Origin: Haemonchus contortus
Taxonomy: Eukaryota > Nematoda > Chromadorea > Rhabditida > Trichostrongylidae
DNA: 64,000 nt
Direction of reading: 5' to 3'
NCBI GenBank assembly: GCA_000469685.2
Contig: LS997563.1
Coordinates: 617,369 to 681,368 of the forward strand
Shown: positions 12,401 to 27,400 of the stretch, one piece after another
Position numbering within the stretch: position 1 is the first letter of the stretch
Layout of the letters: every line of letters begins with the position of its first letter
Notes under the pieces: model-generated
Databases searched by the model: none
What the model was told of the DNA's origin: nothing
What the model saw: the letters and a program-made list of their open reading frames with translations, nothing else
Position numbers and translations under genes: made by a program

Positions 12401-15400
12401 AGTAATCGTCGACCGAAGGATGTGCCATAGATACGAGTACCAGAGCCTTCTACCTCTCCATTACGAGACGGATCGCGTTGATTCTCAGTATTGGAATGAG
12501 ATATGGTGACTGATTGGCAGCAATGATCCTCTCTTGTCGGATACCATAAATGGCACGATCGCTTCCTTTGAGAAGAGATTCGCTTCGACAAAGTTTGTCC
12601 ACTGTGCTGGAATACCGACAATTTTCTGGCCTCCCGTCGGAGCGACCCTCCTCAAAGTCTCAGAAAATGGAAAAGACGATCTCTACTCTCAATTCATCAT
12701 ACATGACATTCTAAGCAAGACTCAAAGCAGGATTCTCTGCAAATATCGCCCATTCCTTGGCTGAGTAGGAGCTCCAGTGTGGGTCAGTGCTTGTTAGAAG
12801 CGACTGTAAGCGACTATAAGCGTACGGCGACATCAATCGACTTGACTTCATCATTGTTCAGAATAAAAACTAGATGTCATATGAAAATGCACACAGGAAG
12901 TCACAATAATGCCAGTAGACGTAAGGCCACAGCTACAAAGCGAAGCGCTCACGCCAACAAAGACATGAACTCATTCTTCCTCTGCTCAACCGGGTGTTTT
13001 ATAGTGAGATCAGCTGGAAAGACCTGGTATGACCTGGCCACCCGATCCTCACATAATCATCTTGCCTTAACCTACGTTACTCCCACACTTTCAGAAGCCC
13101 ATAGGTTAATCTACAGAAAAAAAATCCTCCAAATGTGAAAAATTAGGAAGGTTTTAAATGACAGAATTGCGTCACGCCTCTTTTCATATTGCAGGAATGG
13201 CATCAATTACCAGTCCGGTTGATGGGGGGACATTGGGGCTAAGGAGGGCTACTATCTTCATCATTGATCTAAGTTTATTGCTGTAGTTATTATGTATAGG
13301 AAGGACCAATGAATTTTCGCAGACACTTAATACAAACTACTCGGTCCTTACTTGCGAAGCTATGCAGAGAAGCGAAAAAAGAAAATCCGAGAGAGACCAG
13401 CAGCAGATATGGACGAAGCCACTGAGACCGGAAAGAGCATTCGCAAAGCCAGACGGAACTTAGCCTATTACGATACCAAAATGACCTCTCTGTGGTTCTG
13501 ACGGAACAGTTACTTCATCTCGGAGCAGCTGAAAAGGTCATTAACCATATTACTCGGATCTCTTCGACGGCCACCTCCACCCACTCTGGCTGGGCTCTTC
13601 ACGCGGTACCTATCGTAATGCAAAGTGCCCACGTCGTGGAAAACTAGCAAGGCTGTGTTGCTGAATAAAGGGATATCCAGAGTTAATTGCAATGATGGCC
13701 CGATCTGCCTGCTATCTGTGAACTACAATCTTTTCACTCGCGTCATCCTGAACAGGATTGGCAAAATATTAGATGAAGGACAGGCATGCGAGCAAGCAGG
13801 GTTCAGAGAGGGTTCAGCACAATCAATCATATCCATTTTCTTACAAGGCTCATTGAAGTATTGCGAGTGTACAAAATGCCGTTATGTCTTACGTTCGATT
13901 TGAATAAAGCTTTCGATATGTTGAAATATAAGCGGTAATTGAGCGGTCCTTATATATCGAGTAGGGCGTTCCTACTCAATATATAATGATGCTTCGTGAG
14001 CTCTACGACAATTTCGCCACCAGGACTTCACCATTCTACAAGGATATCATTATCAATGTGAAGAGAGGTGTCCGGCAGGTCGGTATCATTTCGCACAAAT
14101 TTTCAGTGCCTCTCGCGAATATCACGCGTCATTTGAAAGGAAGACTTCGGAGTGAAGGTGGATGGCTGCTGTCCACATCATCTTCGCTCTGCGGACGACA
14201 TCGTGCACGACAAGATGGACTTAAGATTGAACATAATGAAAACGATGTTCATGAAAAATGGGTTGGTACTAGCGCTCCTTTCACGCTAAACAGACGCTAT
14301 GTATATCTCCGAATGCTCTAGCTATGTATATCTAGGTCGGGAAGTCAACATGGTGAGCGACCTAGCGCCAGAGCTGTACAAAAGAAAACACTCCGCGTAT
14401 AAGAATACCGAGGGAGTAGTGAAGAAGACAAAGAACATCCTGCTCCGCGCTAACCTCTTCGACACTGTTGTCCTTCCTTCTTTAACGTACGCCTCGGAGA
14501 TTTCGACTCTAGGGAAGCAGGATGAGCATGCTGTCAGCTTTACTCAAGGCGCACAGGAAAAGACGATGCCCAGAGTTTCCTTACTCACGCAAGTGCAGAA
14601 GGGAATCCGGAGTTCTGAGCTCCGTCTTCAAACGAAGATCAGGGATGCCGTTGAATACGTCGAGAAATCGAGGAACAGGTGGGCTGGGCACTTTATGTGA
14701 TATAGTGGCGACCGTTGGATTAGTGCGTTTACTGAATGGATCCCTCAGGACGTCAAGCGAATTCCAGGAGGGCCGCCAACGATACGATCAGATTCTTCAC
14801 GAGAGCTCCGAACGAAAGGATGCTGGCCCACGCCTCTCTGAAGGACGATTCACTGGACCACTCTAGCCCGTACAGAGACGAATGGAAACGTTATTGGTGC
14901 TCGCTCGAGGAAAACGGCGATCGTCCGGGATCGATGTGGTACAGGTGATACTGCCTATTGAGATAGGAAATAAAGAGGCATTTCTGCATATAGTAGGAAC
15001 GACAATGGCTTCGCTCGGCATTCCGTACCGACGACAGCTTTGATAAGTTCTGCTCCTTATCCATCTTTTTGATGGATCGCTCAAGATCACGGTTGACGCG
15101 CGAGTGGAATAATCTAATAGTCCTATCTTCAGATGCACCGACCTTTCTGCCCCTTTTTGGTTTGTCTTTGACTGAATCTTTTCTCTGTATCGTTTGATAA
15201 CCTTCTGTATGGTTGGTATAGGGAGCAGTAGGAATTCAATAATGACCTCTTGCTTGCTAATGATAGCTAGAGCCATTGATTTAGCCTCTGTCATCTAAAA
15301 GTTATTGGGGATTTACTTCAGTAACCATGCATAGTGTAAGAAAACCTATTTGGGCACTTTATCAATAGCGAATGAAAAGAATGTAATAAATTATGTAAGC

Positions 15401-18400
15401 CTAAAAAGTTCCTGAATTTTGGTGCCCAGTTTTGGGACTCCCTATATATCGCGCTCTCGTCTGCCAGCCTGCCTGCCCATCTGTTTGTTTGTTCGTACAA
15501 AAATTCAATATTAACTGAGAAAGCGCGGGTTGGGTATAGGACAAGATCAATAGAGCACACGTGAGTGTACTGGAGCTCTGCCCCCAAGGGGCGGGATGTG
15601 CGTAGTAGTGGGCGGTGTCACGGGCAAAACTTCCTAATTACAGCCTGCGATTAATTTTTATGGTAGTTAATCTTTTCCGGCGCTGGTTTTATGGCAGCCC
15701 AGTCGCTGGAAAAAAATGAGAAAAGGTTGGGGGGGGGGGTAGGATCAAAAATGAAATAAAGGGGACTGAGCGGCAAAGCGTTCTCGCAGTGGGCAGTTTC
15801 AACGAAGTTGTGGGTGCTTTTGAGAAATAATTTACTGCTTTAAGAACTTCCAGAAATATATATATATATATATATATATATAACTCTGATCACAAACCTG
15901 CTGGAGCGCGAGAAAATGTGGTTCAGGTAGCTGAAGAAGTGACAACTTCCTGAGGTGACCGGGGTTTGCTCAAGGGGAGCGGGGCTATGATAAGAAACTT
16001 ATGACTCTGTTTAAAATGAGAAATGAGAACACGGAGAAATGTGGCTAGATATACCAGGAAAAATGTAGTCAGATCCCTGTGGTAAGCGGGATTTGCGCTG
16101 AGGTGATTGAGACGAAGATTATCAATTAGTACTCTGTTTAGGAACGTTCTAGTACGCAGGAGAAGTGGTTGGAGAAGATAGAGGGGATGTTTTCCAATCC
16201 TAGTCTTGGCAGACTTTGCACTAGCTTGGGCGGGGTTAACACCAGGAAATTGTTCAAATACGTTCTAGAATGCAGAGAAAATGATAGAGCTAGCTAAAAG
16301 AAATTTGGCCAAATTTTTGCAGTGGGATGAGTCTGAATGGGGTGTACGGGGCCGTGATCGAATACTAATACTCATTTGAGATATATCGAGTGGGATGCAC
16401 TCAAAATGGTCCTACAACGTTGAAATCCAGAGAGAGTTAGCTTTTTTGAAACATCAAACTTCCCTCTGAGTAATCCCACAGTAGATGAACATATAATGCA
16501 CGTGTTCGCATGCGCAACACGAATGGTAGCAGACGGCAGAGTCAAAGGCGCACTTCACGATAAAAATTGTTTCGGAGATTTCTTTTTATATTGAACCTGT
16601 GACCGTCAAGGATAGCGCATGGGATGCTCTCGAGTCGATAAACGCTTTGATAGGGCGTTGTAAAGGCCCTGGAACCGGCTTAGCCGACCTATACATCCAA
16701 GGGCGGGCGAGATCTTACGGCGTTGTTGAGGTTGTCGAGTTTGCACTATTGGCACCGAGAGGCGCACGATGCGCGTAAGCAGCTTATGGTAGCAAGCTGT
16801 ACGTATATGGTGCACATATTGAGAGAGTTCATCCAGATACAACTTTCATGCGTCCAACCCCTAATTTTACTACTTCTTCGGAGGCTTACGATTCTCGAAT
16901 GCGATGATTTACCCGTTTAGATCGCCACCTTTGCGCCATTGAACCATCATTTCCATTATTTGTCTAAAACTATGTATCACAAACTTACCCTAGAACCGTA
17001 AGCAAAAACGTCGAAAAATTTTCGTGATGCGCGGTTTTAGCATAATGGGCGGATTTGTTCGAAATTCGAAAATCACTAGCCTGGTCGTTAATAAATCAGG
17101 AGAAAGCGTGAATTGCCTAGATAACTGTAATTGATATGAGTAGAATTCATCAGCCTTAGACTAAAAAGGAGTGTGCGAAACGACTAATGCTCTGAGTGAG
17201 TGTAGTTGGAAGAAGATTTTGAATTAGTATCACGCACGCATCAGTGTATTACATCTCAACTACACAATAATTAGAATACACAGAATGATATAACAATACC
17301 AATACCTAAAGGTCCGATTCAGGTGGCGACGAAATACCGTACCGCATATTTGGCTACCGTATTCACAGATTCATTCCTTCACACTCTCATCCAGCTGGCG
17401 TTGGTGAGTGATCCTCAAGTGCGTTTAGGAACACAGCAAATCTTCCATACACTGCTTGATAGGTGAGGATTCATTTCAGTTACTGGAGAAAGGTGGTAGG
17501 GCATTCTGTTGTCACCTCTAGGACGCATTTCATGAAGGGATTTTTCTTTTAGACACGACAATTTGTCCCACCTGTCGCATCTGGCTTATGTTTTGGATGT
17601 TTCTGATGTGCAGCTGACGGTCGAGAAATGTTCACGAGCCGACCAAATGTTCATGCGGAAACACATTCATGATATGTCACAAATGCTTTACCGGTTTGTC
17701 TCATCTGGTTAATGGAAGCTAAATTGTAAGACGTTTCCCGATCCTCTGCATGGGATGCCCGTTCACAATTATGGACGGGTCTTGCGTAATCCTTACTATG
17801 TATGAAGCACTCGCGTCTGTCTCTGTCTGTTTGTACAGAAATTCCATATAACCTGAAGAAACACATGGAGAGGTCGGATCAAGTCTGGAATGGGTTGAGC
17901 ATAGGGTAAGTGCAACATAGCACACATGAGACTAGAGCCCTAAGGGACGGGGCATGCGCCGGCGTTGGGCGGGACCATGGGCAGACCCTTTTCATTCAGT
18001 CTCATAAAAGTTCAGATGTGTGTGCAAAAAATGTGCAAAGGTGAGGGAGCGTACTGAGCATTGGTAAGCTTAGCGAGTCCCGGCCCTTGATGGGCATGAC
18101 GTGCTTGAGGGTGAAAATACTTTTTGAAAATGAATATAACACCATTCGGAAACGTTCTAGAAGGCGGTGAAAGTGGTTAAAGGTGATGGAACAAATGTGG
18201 TCAAATCCTCGAAGTGGGCGAGGTTGGCACCAAGGTGAGCGGAGCTAAGATCAAAAGATTATTATTCAGTTCAAAACCGCTTTAGAACGGTGGGAAAAGT
18301 GGTTAGAAGTAATGGAACAAATCTAATTCAATCCTTCAAGTGAGCGGAGTTGGCAAAAAAAGGCTGGGTAGAACCACAATTTCATTACTCTTTAAAAATT

Positions 18401-21400
18401 TTCTGGGATATGGAGAAAATGGTTAGGAGCAATTAAAAACGGGTGGTCGAGATTTTATAGTGGGAAGGGTCTGTATTGAGGTGGACGGAGTCATGATCAA
18501 CCACTAGTATTTTGCTCAGATGAAATATATCGAGCGTTTAGCGTTTATACTCTCAAAGCAGTTCAGCGTTCAAATCTAGAGAGAACTATCTCTTTTTGAT
18601 AATCCAACATTTCGTTGAATGACTTCGTCGTAGATTACCGGTCGTGGACATGTAATGCGCGGGTTAGTGTGAATAGCCCAACTCGTCAGACCATAAATTG
18701 CTTAGCGGGATATACGTACATACCTAGCTTTCTTATTGGAATGTTGGGCATCAACCAAGCTCCAATCACTTCAGAGGCATTGGAGAGTTTTTGGCTCAAT
18801 AGACCCTCTTACTTTCATTCTTCCCATTTCTTCATCGGTCTGAAATTGTTTTGATTCATCTTCAGGCAGTCTCTTTTTGGAATTCTGGATAGAATGTATA
18901 GTTTCGAAAGCCTGCTAGTTCCACTATCGATTAGATGCATACAATAGTGTCCTTCCTGGCTTGAATGCTCCACACTTAGATATTTAGACGTCCCATGATG
19001 TATCAACTTACATATATCAACTGTCGTCTATCAACATATATCATGTTCGTCGTTGACTCTGTTGACCAGACCCAGCATGAACGTTATTAGGCTAGGGCTG
19101 TTTTTATGCCCTTTTGACTTCATTCCGTAATCTTCCTATTCAACGTCGCAAAATCGCCTGGCAAAACTGATCAACATAATGTTCAACTGTTTATAGTTCA
19201 CCGTAAAACTCTCAGTCTTCTCATAGCCTCAGAATTTAGAGTTCTTTCTGCCTATTTGTATGGGAAGTTTTCAGCATCCCCGTGTTGTTGACTAATCGCG
19301 TACCAATCACGTTGGTGCAAATCCAAGTTTCTGATGTATAGGTGAAAGCAAGAGTCCCGCTTCTTTTTGCGAAGCTCTGGACTAAGTTCTCTATAATGTT
19401 AATTTACCTCTAGATACACGTAACTATAACATCAAAAAGAGATCATTTGTTGGAAGTAGAAGAGCGGTTGGAGCCCGTCCGCTATCTCATGAACATCGTT
19501 TTTCCTAGATTCTTCTGGATCGATTTGTTCATCGAAATCGACGATTTGTTCATCGAAATGTTCATCGAAACTTTCTGTGTAGAGCATTTAGACGAGGCGC
19601 CTTTTTCATTACCTCTCGTGTTATGCGCGCGTTTGATCTAATGGACCGTAATATCGTCATCCTCGAGACCGCCAATCCTATTGAAGCACGAATTTGATTT
19701 AGAGATAAAGTAGAAATCGAAGCCATCCGAGCTACTTTTCTGTGATCTTGAGCTGTCAAGCTTCGAGGTCGTCCCACTATTCGAGCTGAGCGGTAATTTT
19801 GAATGTATTTTCCAATGCATGTAGGAGAGCGTCCGAACTAACGCCGAAAATCGAATGCGCCAAGGTGATCTTTCTGGTGTTGCCGATTTTCTTTTCCTCA
19901 TCTGCGCATTTCAACCAGACGTAATTTTTTGTGAGTTGAGGCGGCCCGTTTTTTGTTCATATGTGGAACGTTCATACTCCTCAATGGTGGACACGGCAAT
20001 GGTCACGCTGTTTATAAATCGAATACAGCACCCACCCTAATTGTTCGCAAAAACCATGCGGCATTTTTCCTGAAGTTAGAACAGTGAGCGTTGTTGTATG
20101 GCACGAATTGTTCTTCAGGCTTCATTCTCACTGCAGAAAGTACTGCAATGTACCACGGATAAAGCAGCGCTCAATTTTTCTTGGCTCCAACACTTCCTTT
20201 TTTCAGAGCAGCGATCTTGGTGGCAGACGATGCAAACCTACAGCAGCACATCGATGCCATTCAATGCACAATGAGCCTGTTGTGTATTGAAGTTGGGTTC
20301 GATGAGGTTTGTCGATTATCCACTTCAAAAAACTGGAATGTTGTAGTGGTTCTCCCATCTCAATCATGTGAAATGTCTAAGAAGGTGAAAGGTTCTACTG
20401 TCGTGAGTAGGATGTTTTAACGTCTATGAACTATTGAGCCGTTCGGGAGGAAATTACGAGTTTTGAAAATGATACTTCCATACTTTTTTGGTATGGCTTT
20501 TCAGGAGTTAATATTCTTCATTTAAATTACAGTGCGTAACAAAAGTATGTGGACACCCCACTATTTTGGCTTATCGAGCTTGCCAGTTGATTTTGAGCTG
20601 TAACACCACTATTATACAATTATTCGGGTGGGAAATCCTGGAATAATTGTTCTTCCGATAATTTCAGAAAGCTTTTACTTTTTTTTATTTTAGAAAAAAG
20701 TCTTCATTGTAACAAAAGTATGTGGACACCATACAAAAAAAGAATATGAATGAGATCAGTAATCAATTAGCCCTCTTTAGTGCCTGACCAGCTCGAACAT
20801 TCTATTAGGCATGCTCTGAACCAAATTGTGATGGTCGTGTTGTCGATGGATTCCCAAACAGTCAGGATCGCCGCCTTCTGTTCTTCTACGGTGTTGTAGT
20901 GGCGGTTGTTGACGTAGACTCGCCGAGCCATGATTCTCCATAGGTTTTCGATGGGGTTGCAGACAGGGGAACAGGCTGGCCAGTCCATCACAGCAACACC
21001 GTGGCGTTGGGGCCACTCCTTCTTGGACCGTGAGGCATGGACAGATGCATTATCATGCTGGAAGATATGTGTCCTGCGTCGCGCACCTCTGGGAAAGGGC
21101 AGGAGGTGGAACTAAAGCACTTCCTGATATTCCTGACTATCCATCCAACATGAAGGAAATGACAGCTTCAATTTGCCGCTGCTTCCAAAGCCACCCCAAA
21201 CCATTAATGTGGCTCCTCCAAAGTTTCGCTTTGAATGGATTAACGGGTCGTGACAAAGATCTCTCCAGTAGGAACGGTATCCATCTGGACCGTCCAGGTT
21301 GAACTTTTTTTCATCACTGAAGATGACCTAAACGGAAAACATGCAAAAATGATGTATGAATCTAACTTCAAAACCTCTTGAAAAGTTGTCCCCTGTCTCA

Positions 21401-24400
21401 CGTGCCATGTTTCTGGTAGAGCATTCAGACGAGGCGCCGTGTTCATTACCTCTCGTGTTATGCGCGCGTTTGATCTAATGGACCGTAATATCGTCATCCT
21501 CGAGACCGCCAATCCTATTGAAGCACGAATTTGATTTAGAGATAAAGTAGAAATCGAAGCCATCGGAGCTACTTTTCTGTGATCTTGAGCTGTCAAGCTT
21601 CGAGGTCGTCCCACTATTCGAGCTGAGCGGTAATTTTGAATGTATTTTCCAATGCATGTAGGAGAGCGTCCGAACTAACGTGCAGTTTGTCTATTCGAGT
21701 GTCCGGCTTCATAAGAGCCCTGATTTGCGCTCGCTCTTCTTCAGAGAGAAGCTTACCATGTACAGGCATGACGACACAACAGCTATTTCAAAAATGACCG
21801 GACGCTTCGGGATTTTCGCGCCAGAGTCGGATCCAACTCGGGTGTCCACATACTTTTGTTACAAAGAAGACTTTTCCCTCAAATTGAAGCAAAGTAAGAG
21901 CTACTTGAAAATTTCAAAAGAATAGTTTATCCTAGGTTTTCGCATAGCAGGATTTGAACAGTAGTAGGTGAATACTATTCACAACTTTTCTTCCCAGCAA
22001 TTGATCACTTCACGATGGGCTACCAGTAAGGATGGATGACGAATCGACAGTACTTACCAAAGCTGGTTTTTATTTAACCCATGTAGGAAGATACTGAGAA
22101 TACTAACGCATGCGTGGGAATAGTTGATGAGAACGCCTAAAACTTCACTGGTAAAACACCGAATGTTAAGCTTCAAACGCAATGAAAACGGCTCATCCAT
22201 GAAGCGAACAGTGGCTGATAGTGGCAAAAGCCGGGATGTTTACAATCACAAACGATAACGATAATGGTAAATAATGGACGAACCTGCTCAAAGGTCTCGA
22301 GTTGACCTTCTTCAGAAGAAGGTCAGGATACCATTTGGTGGGGTGGGATATAGTTCGAAGTGTCTCCAAAGTAGCACACTGTTAACATAGACCTCTACTT
22401 ATTAGACTAACTTGAAGAAATTGAAAAAGTGCACCAAAATCAGCGAGTCACAAAATGCTATCATATGCGATGGCGGAGCCAGACCGCACATATTCTCGGT
22501 AGCTCAGCAAAAATTATCGAGGCTTAGTTGGTCATAAACTTCATCCACCAAACAGCCCTAATTCCGCAACATCCGAATCCTATTCATTTCGGTCGTTGCA
22601 AAAATCCTTTAGTGAAAAATCCTTCACCGAAGACGAACATATCATTTTATGTAGCCCTTTTTCATTTAAAAGATCGAAGTTCTTCGAGGGACAATCTACG
22701 ACTTCATCACAAGGATGGCAAAAAATGCCCGAGCAAGCTGGTTATATGTTGTTGATTGAGTTATGTTCAATATGAGAAAGGCGCACTTCACTTGTTTACT
22801 TTGGTTGGCCTAGGCAGACATCGATTCAGTTTCAAAACCCGGATTGATATCCGCCTAGGCCAACCAAGCCTTCCTCCCTCCCCGGTCGGTAAAATTTCGC
22901 TTTAGGCACACGTCAAAAGTTCACCGATTCCGCTTGATTCCAAGTAAAGTGTTGCTCTATTTAAATTCAATGTGCTCCACCATCTTGAACATACCGTTGT
23001 GGAAAGGAAATTCGTAGCTTAATGTGATCTGAAAACGGAAACGGCGGTCGCTTACTTCTTTGAGTCTTTCCTCACTCTTGGACAAAAGGCATCAGTAATT
23101 TGCTCAAGGGATAATATAAGGTTGTTAAAGTTTTTGTAAATATATTAGGTTGATGCATAATTATTGCGGATTTTTGCGCGGCCTTTTTTCTCTCGACAGA
23201 ATTCGAATATTAAGTTCGGGTTCTTCCTAAAAATGATCTCCTTAATTTCCTCTACAAGAATATACTCGGAAAACCATCCCTATATTCGCGAAATTAGGCT
23301 TTACTACTTCGAGAAATATAGGCAGGTGGCACAGTCATTCCGCGATCTCGGTAACTTTTCGGCGATCGTTCATTAGGTGATCTAGTGAAAGTACACATGA
23401 CTTCCTGGCGGTCAAAATACGATTATTTTGATATTTTCTATTTCCCCTGCATTTTGCCTGCTTCTATATATTAGGTTGATGCATAATTATTGTGGATTTT
23501 TTCCAGCAAATTTTACTCAAAGAAACTATAGAAATACTAAGCAAAGACATATTCAAATAATTACTCCGGAACTTATTCACCATCTACGTCAAGCACTGTT
23601 TCCCATTTATTAGTCAGTCGGATCTCAAAAGCGAAGAAGTTGATCCTTAAGGGCGATCCACGCCTTGACATCGGCCATCAAGTCGTCCGAATCGACGTAA
23701 CTTCTATTCTCTAGCCATTTTTTAGATGAACTTTTGACGAGATAATCCATAAAAGTTTCTGCTGGTGAATATGTCAGATTTAAGGGCAGATCTCATTTCT
23801 TGGTTGGCTCTGGCTGATGGTTCGATCGCCGAAAAGTTTCTGAGATCGCGGAATGACTGTGCCACCCTCCAATCTTTCTCGAAGTAGTAAAGCCTAATTT
23901 CGCGAATATGCGGATGGTTTTTCGAGTATATACTTGTAGAGGAAATCAAGTAGATCATTTTTAGAATAAACCCGAACTCAATATTCAAATTCTATCGAGA
24001 GAAAAAAGCCGCGAAAAAATCCGCAATAATTATGCATCAACCTAATATTTTCAAAAATTGGGTTATCTGAAAAATTTTAGAAATGATGTAAAAAGGCCTC
24101 CATTTCGTCGCAGGACTTCTTTCCCGCCTATCATATCGAAAAAATGCTCGTAACTTCGTTCCCAAAATCGTTTTGCAGATTTGGAACGCAGATCTGAAAA
24201 CACATTTGTGGGTATACATGGTGTCCCAAACTTATGGGCACGAATTCATGGCAGATATTCTATGCTTCCAGGTTGACAATAATAATGGAATCTCTATACA
24301 TGTTTGCTAAAATTATATGCTCCAGTCACATTTCACTATATCTCCCATGACCGCGGACCGAGGCCTTTACCTTTACCTTTACTTTTACCTCCTCCACACT

Positions 24401-27400
24401 GGACTGCGAACCGGATCCCCTCTGGATCACGAACCGTACAGAAGATTCAAATATGTTAAGATCTGGAAAGCAGGATGACCACTCCTCTATGCTAATGAAG
24501 TCGGGCAGCTAACGTCGGCACCACTGTCGCGCGAACTTCGCCCTGTAGGCTGGAGAACCGGTCCGCTGGAGATCGGTTGTTTCAGGGAGCAGAGTCGAAT
24601 CAGTGCACAATTACGTTCATTAGTATGTTCCTTGAGTACACGTTTTTGTTAGTTCTCACGCCGGCACCGAAGAAATCGCGGGCGTCTCACCCTTGCCAGT
24701 TACCCCTGCTTCAATAAACATCATTTTGCTGTTCTTATAGCAACTTTTAGGCGGAAAAGGTGTAGTGGCAAGTGGCGCACTTTACACATGCATGGTCACG
24801 GGTTCAAATCCCGGATCGATATTCGTCTAGCCCAACCGAGCCTTACATCCCTCCACCAGGGTAGGTGAATTGGTACCAGACTCGTCTGGGAGGATAAAAG
24901 CACTGGATTGTACATCGGCTGGTCACCACAAGTCATTGTATAACGCGTATACGCACTCATTACGCCACTATGAATCGGTGGGAGTCGAGTGCTGGGGCGC
25001 ATCCCTTAGAAGAGATTGATTAACGCTGAAAACTTTTCCTTTATACTTTATGAGGAAAAATAGTTTTGTGAAGCTCTGTAATGTAATTACTTTCCGAGCA
25101 CTTGATAGTTTCCATCTCGCTATGCTCACCACCTCAGGGCGACACTGCAGCAGTACGCTTTCAAGAGAAAACTGGGTGGTCTTTTTTTGAAACGTGTTTC
25201 TCCTCATTCTTTTGCCCGAATGCCATTTATGAGTTTTCAATCACATTTTGCGTACTCCCTGCCGTGTTTATTGCGAACTGTTTCGTGATTTTTCCACCTC
25301 ATTTCGTGAACCTTGCACCGCACCGATTTAGTAAGGAATGCATTTAATTACATATATTCTAATGTGTTGCTGGTCGTACAACTAGCGTAAGTGCCTCGAT
25401 TGAAGAGCGTCCTTATCTGCTGTACCGAGAACAGGAAGAATGCATTCAATTCTAATAAATTTATAAAAGAAGACATAAAAGAGAGCAGTCAAAGAGTGAT
25501 CCATCGATAATGTTGTTGAGATTTTAAAGGTGCGAATGAACACAAAAAAAGTGCACTGCGTTTGAACGCGAAATCCACGAAATAGAGCGGGAAAATTACG
25601 AAATCGGTTGCAATGTGTACAAAACAGGAACAGGGAACTAGACTAATGGGTTGTAATATTCATCTAACTGGTTGGGACTTCTGCGAACAGATGGGAAACC
25701 CTGTATTCTACAGATATGTTTTGACTTCCAAGGAATTCTCTTCATTTCTCACCACTTGGGCTACACACGCTAACTCGTGCATCACATGATCTGTAGACTT
25801 CCTGATTCGTAGCGGCTTCCTCACCGCACCCACATGACACTTCACTCTCTTCGTCGTGCCTACGAGACTTTTCCCAAACCAATGCACAAACCGACATTCA
25901 AACAGACACACAAAGTTACCGCTTTATATATAGAGCGATTTTATATAAGTGCATATGTACAGTCTTTCCAATGCTATTGTTCGAATCCTAGTTATGTGGT
26001 CTGAGTCGTTTCAAATGTCCGCGCAATTTGTCCGCAGGAAGGCAATTCGAACATAAGGGTCTCCCAATGGCATTGTTACGTCATCTCGAGATCGCAAGTA
26101 ATGCGCTGGTCATCGCACAATGCTTCGTCGTCACCGCAATAAGGTACGCTGCGCGCGCAGCGTGACTGCGGTGACGATGAACCAATGTGCGTCCGGCATA
26201 TAGGTGGAATTTAAGCAGATGATAGGTGGTATTAAGAATTCAACGTTAAAATATGTTAATTTTTCTTTAATTTACTATATTGCTTTGACTTTTACTAATT
26301 TTTATTACTCTTTTCACCTATTTACTCTTTTGTTTGTTTATTTACTTTCCGGCACTATTTACCTTTTACTGCTCCACCTTGTCGAGAATGGGCTGAATTT
26401 CTATCGAATTTTTTCAAAGAAGATGAAACCGGTTAGAAACTCGCCTACAGGGGTAATTTGACCCGTAGAACACGATTATTGCATCCATTTGTCATAAAGA
26501 TGCCTAGCGCTTGCGCTACAGGCGCCTGCGCCAAATCGCTGGGTCACCCATCCTGCTGAAAACTTGCCCCTAACTAGTGTCCCAGGCGTTTTCATGATGA
26601 GTGGATGCGATATTCGTGTTCAACGTGTCAAATTACACCTCTAGGCAAGTTTCTAGCGGGTTTCATCTTCTTTGAAAAATTCGATAGAAATCCAGCCCTT
26701 TCTCGGCAGAGTGAGGCAGTAAAGGGTGAATAGTGCCTTACTTTCTTATTCATTGAACGCCTTTTCTATAACGACTTTATCGGAGATTGTCTGCGTTCGG
26801 GGCAATGTTTGAAAAGACAATCTTTAATAAAAGATGAAGACTTCCACTAGGACAAATTGCTGATTCCCAATCATGCCACGTTGGTCTTTGTCGATGCGCA
26901 AAACGGGCGAGACAGTCAGGGTAAGGGTTAGAGTTCAAAGACTGTGTGAGTGCCCCCATCAAGGTGCGTGTTGTAGCGGCGTTGTATAGACTGATATAAT
27001 CCTTGAGGCTGGTTTAATGATTTTGTTCTGCGGAATACCTGGATGTTAGAAGAAAAGAACAGTTGCCCACAACGCCCGCAAGAGTCTCCATGGCACGCTG
27101 ACAGTGCTCTCCTTCTCCAGGTGAGCATGAGGGTTTGCTTCCCGATAGTGCCTTTGGTTTTGCAGAGCGTGCTTTCTTTCGAATAAAGCTCTTAAACCGT
27201 GCTTTGTTACTAATTCAAGTTAGCGCTTTGTTTTGGCTATCATTTGCAACCACTTATCTATGAATGTCACCGTACTTATTCGAAAAATTTTCTCCATATT
27301 ACTTCTGTAACGCTCCTTTACTTTCAACGTTGAAACACACACGTCCAGGTGAAATTGTCTCGCAACATAGACACGCGAAAACACTCAACATCGATGAAAC

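Larger units (their letters stand above)
9729..17322. other. 7.6-kb EFR3 intron filled with repeats
   Basis: Contains Helitron-like copy A1 (10188-12242), an RTE-like remnant (13370-14950), an IS630/Tc1-type fragment (14953-15294), a (TA)n run (15858-15884) and family C repeat units (15439-16530). 12243-13300 and 16530-17300 hold nothing I recognise. Confidence 0.7.

Noticed and set aside
24365..24392. Telomere-like repeat (CTTTAC steps)
   Set aside because: Only about four imperfect units and not the nematode TTAGGC sequence.
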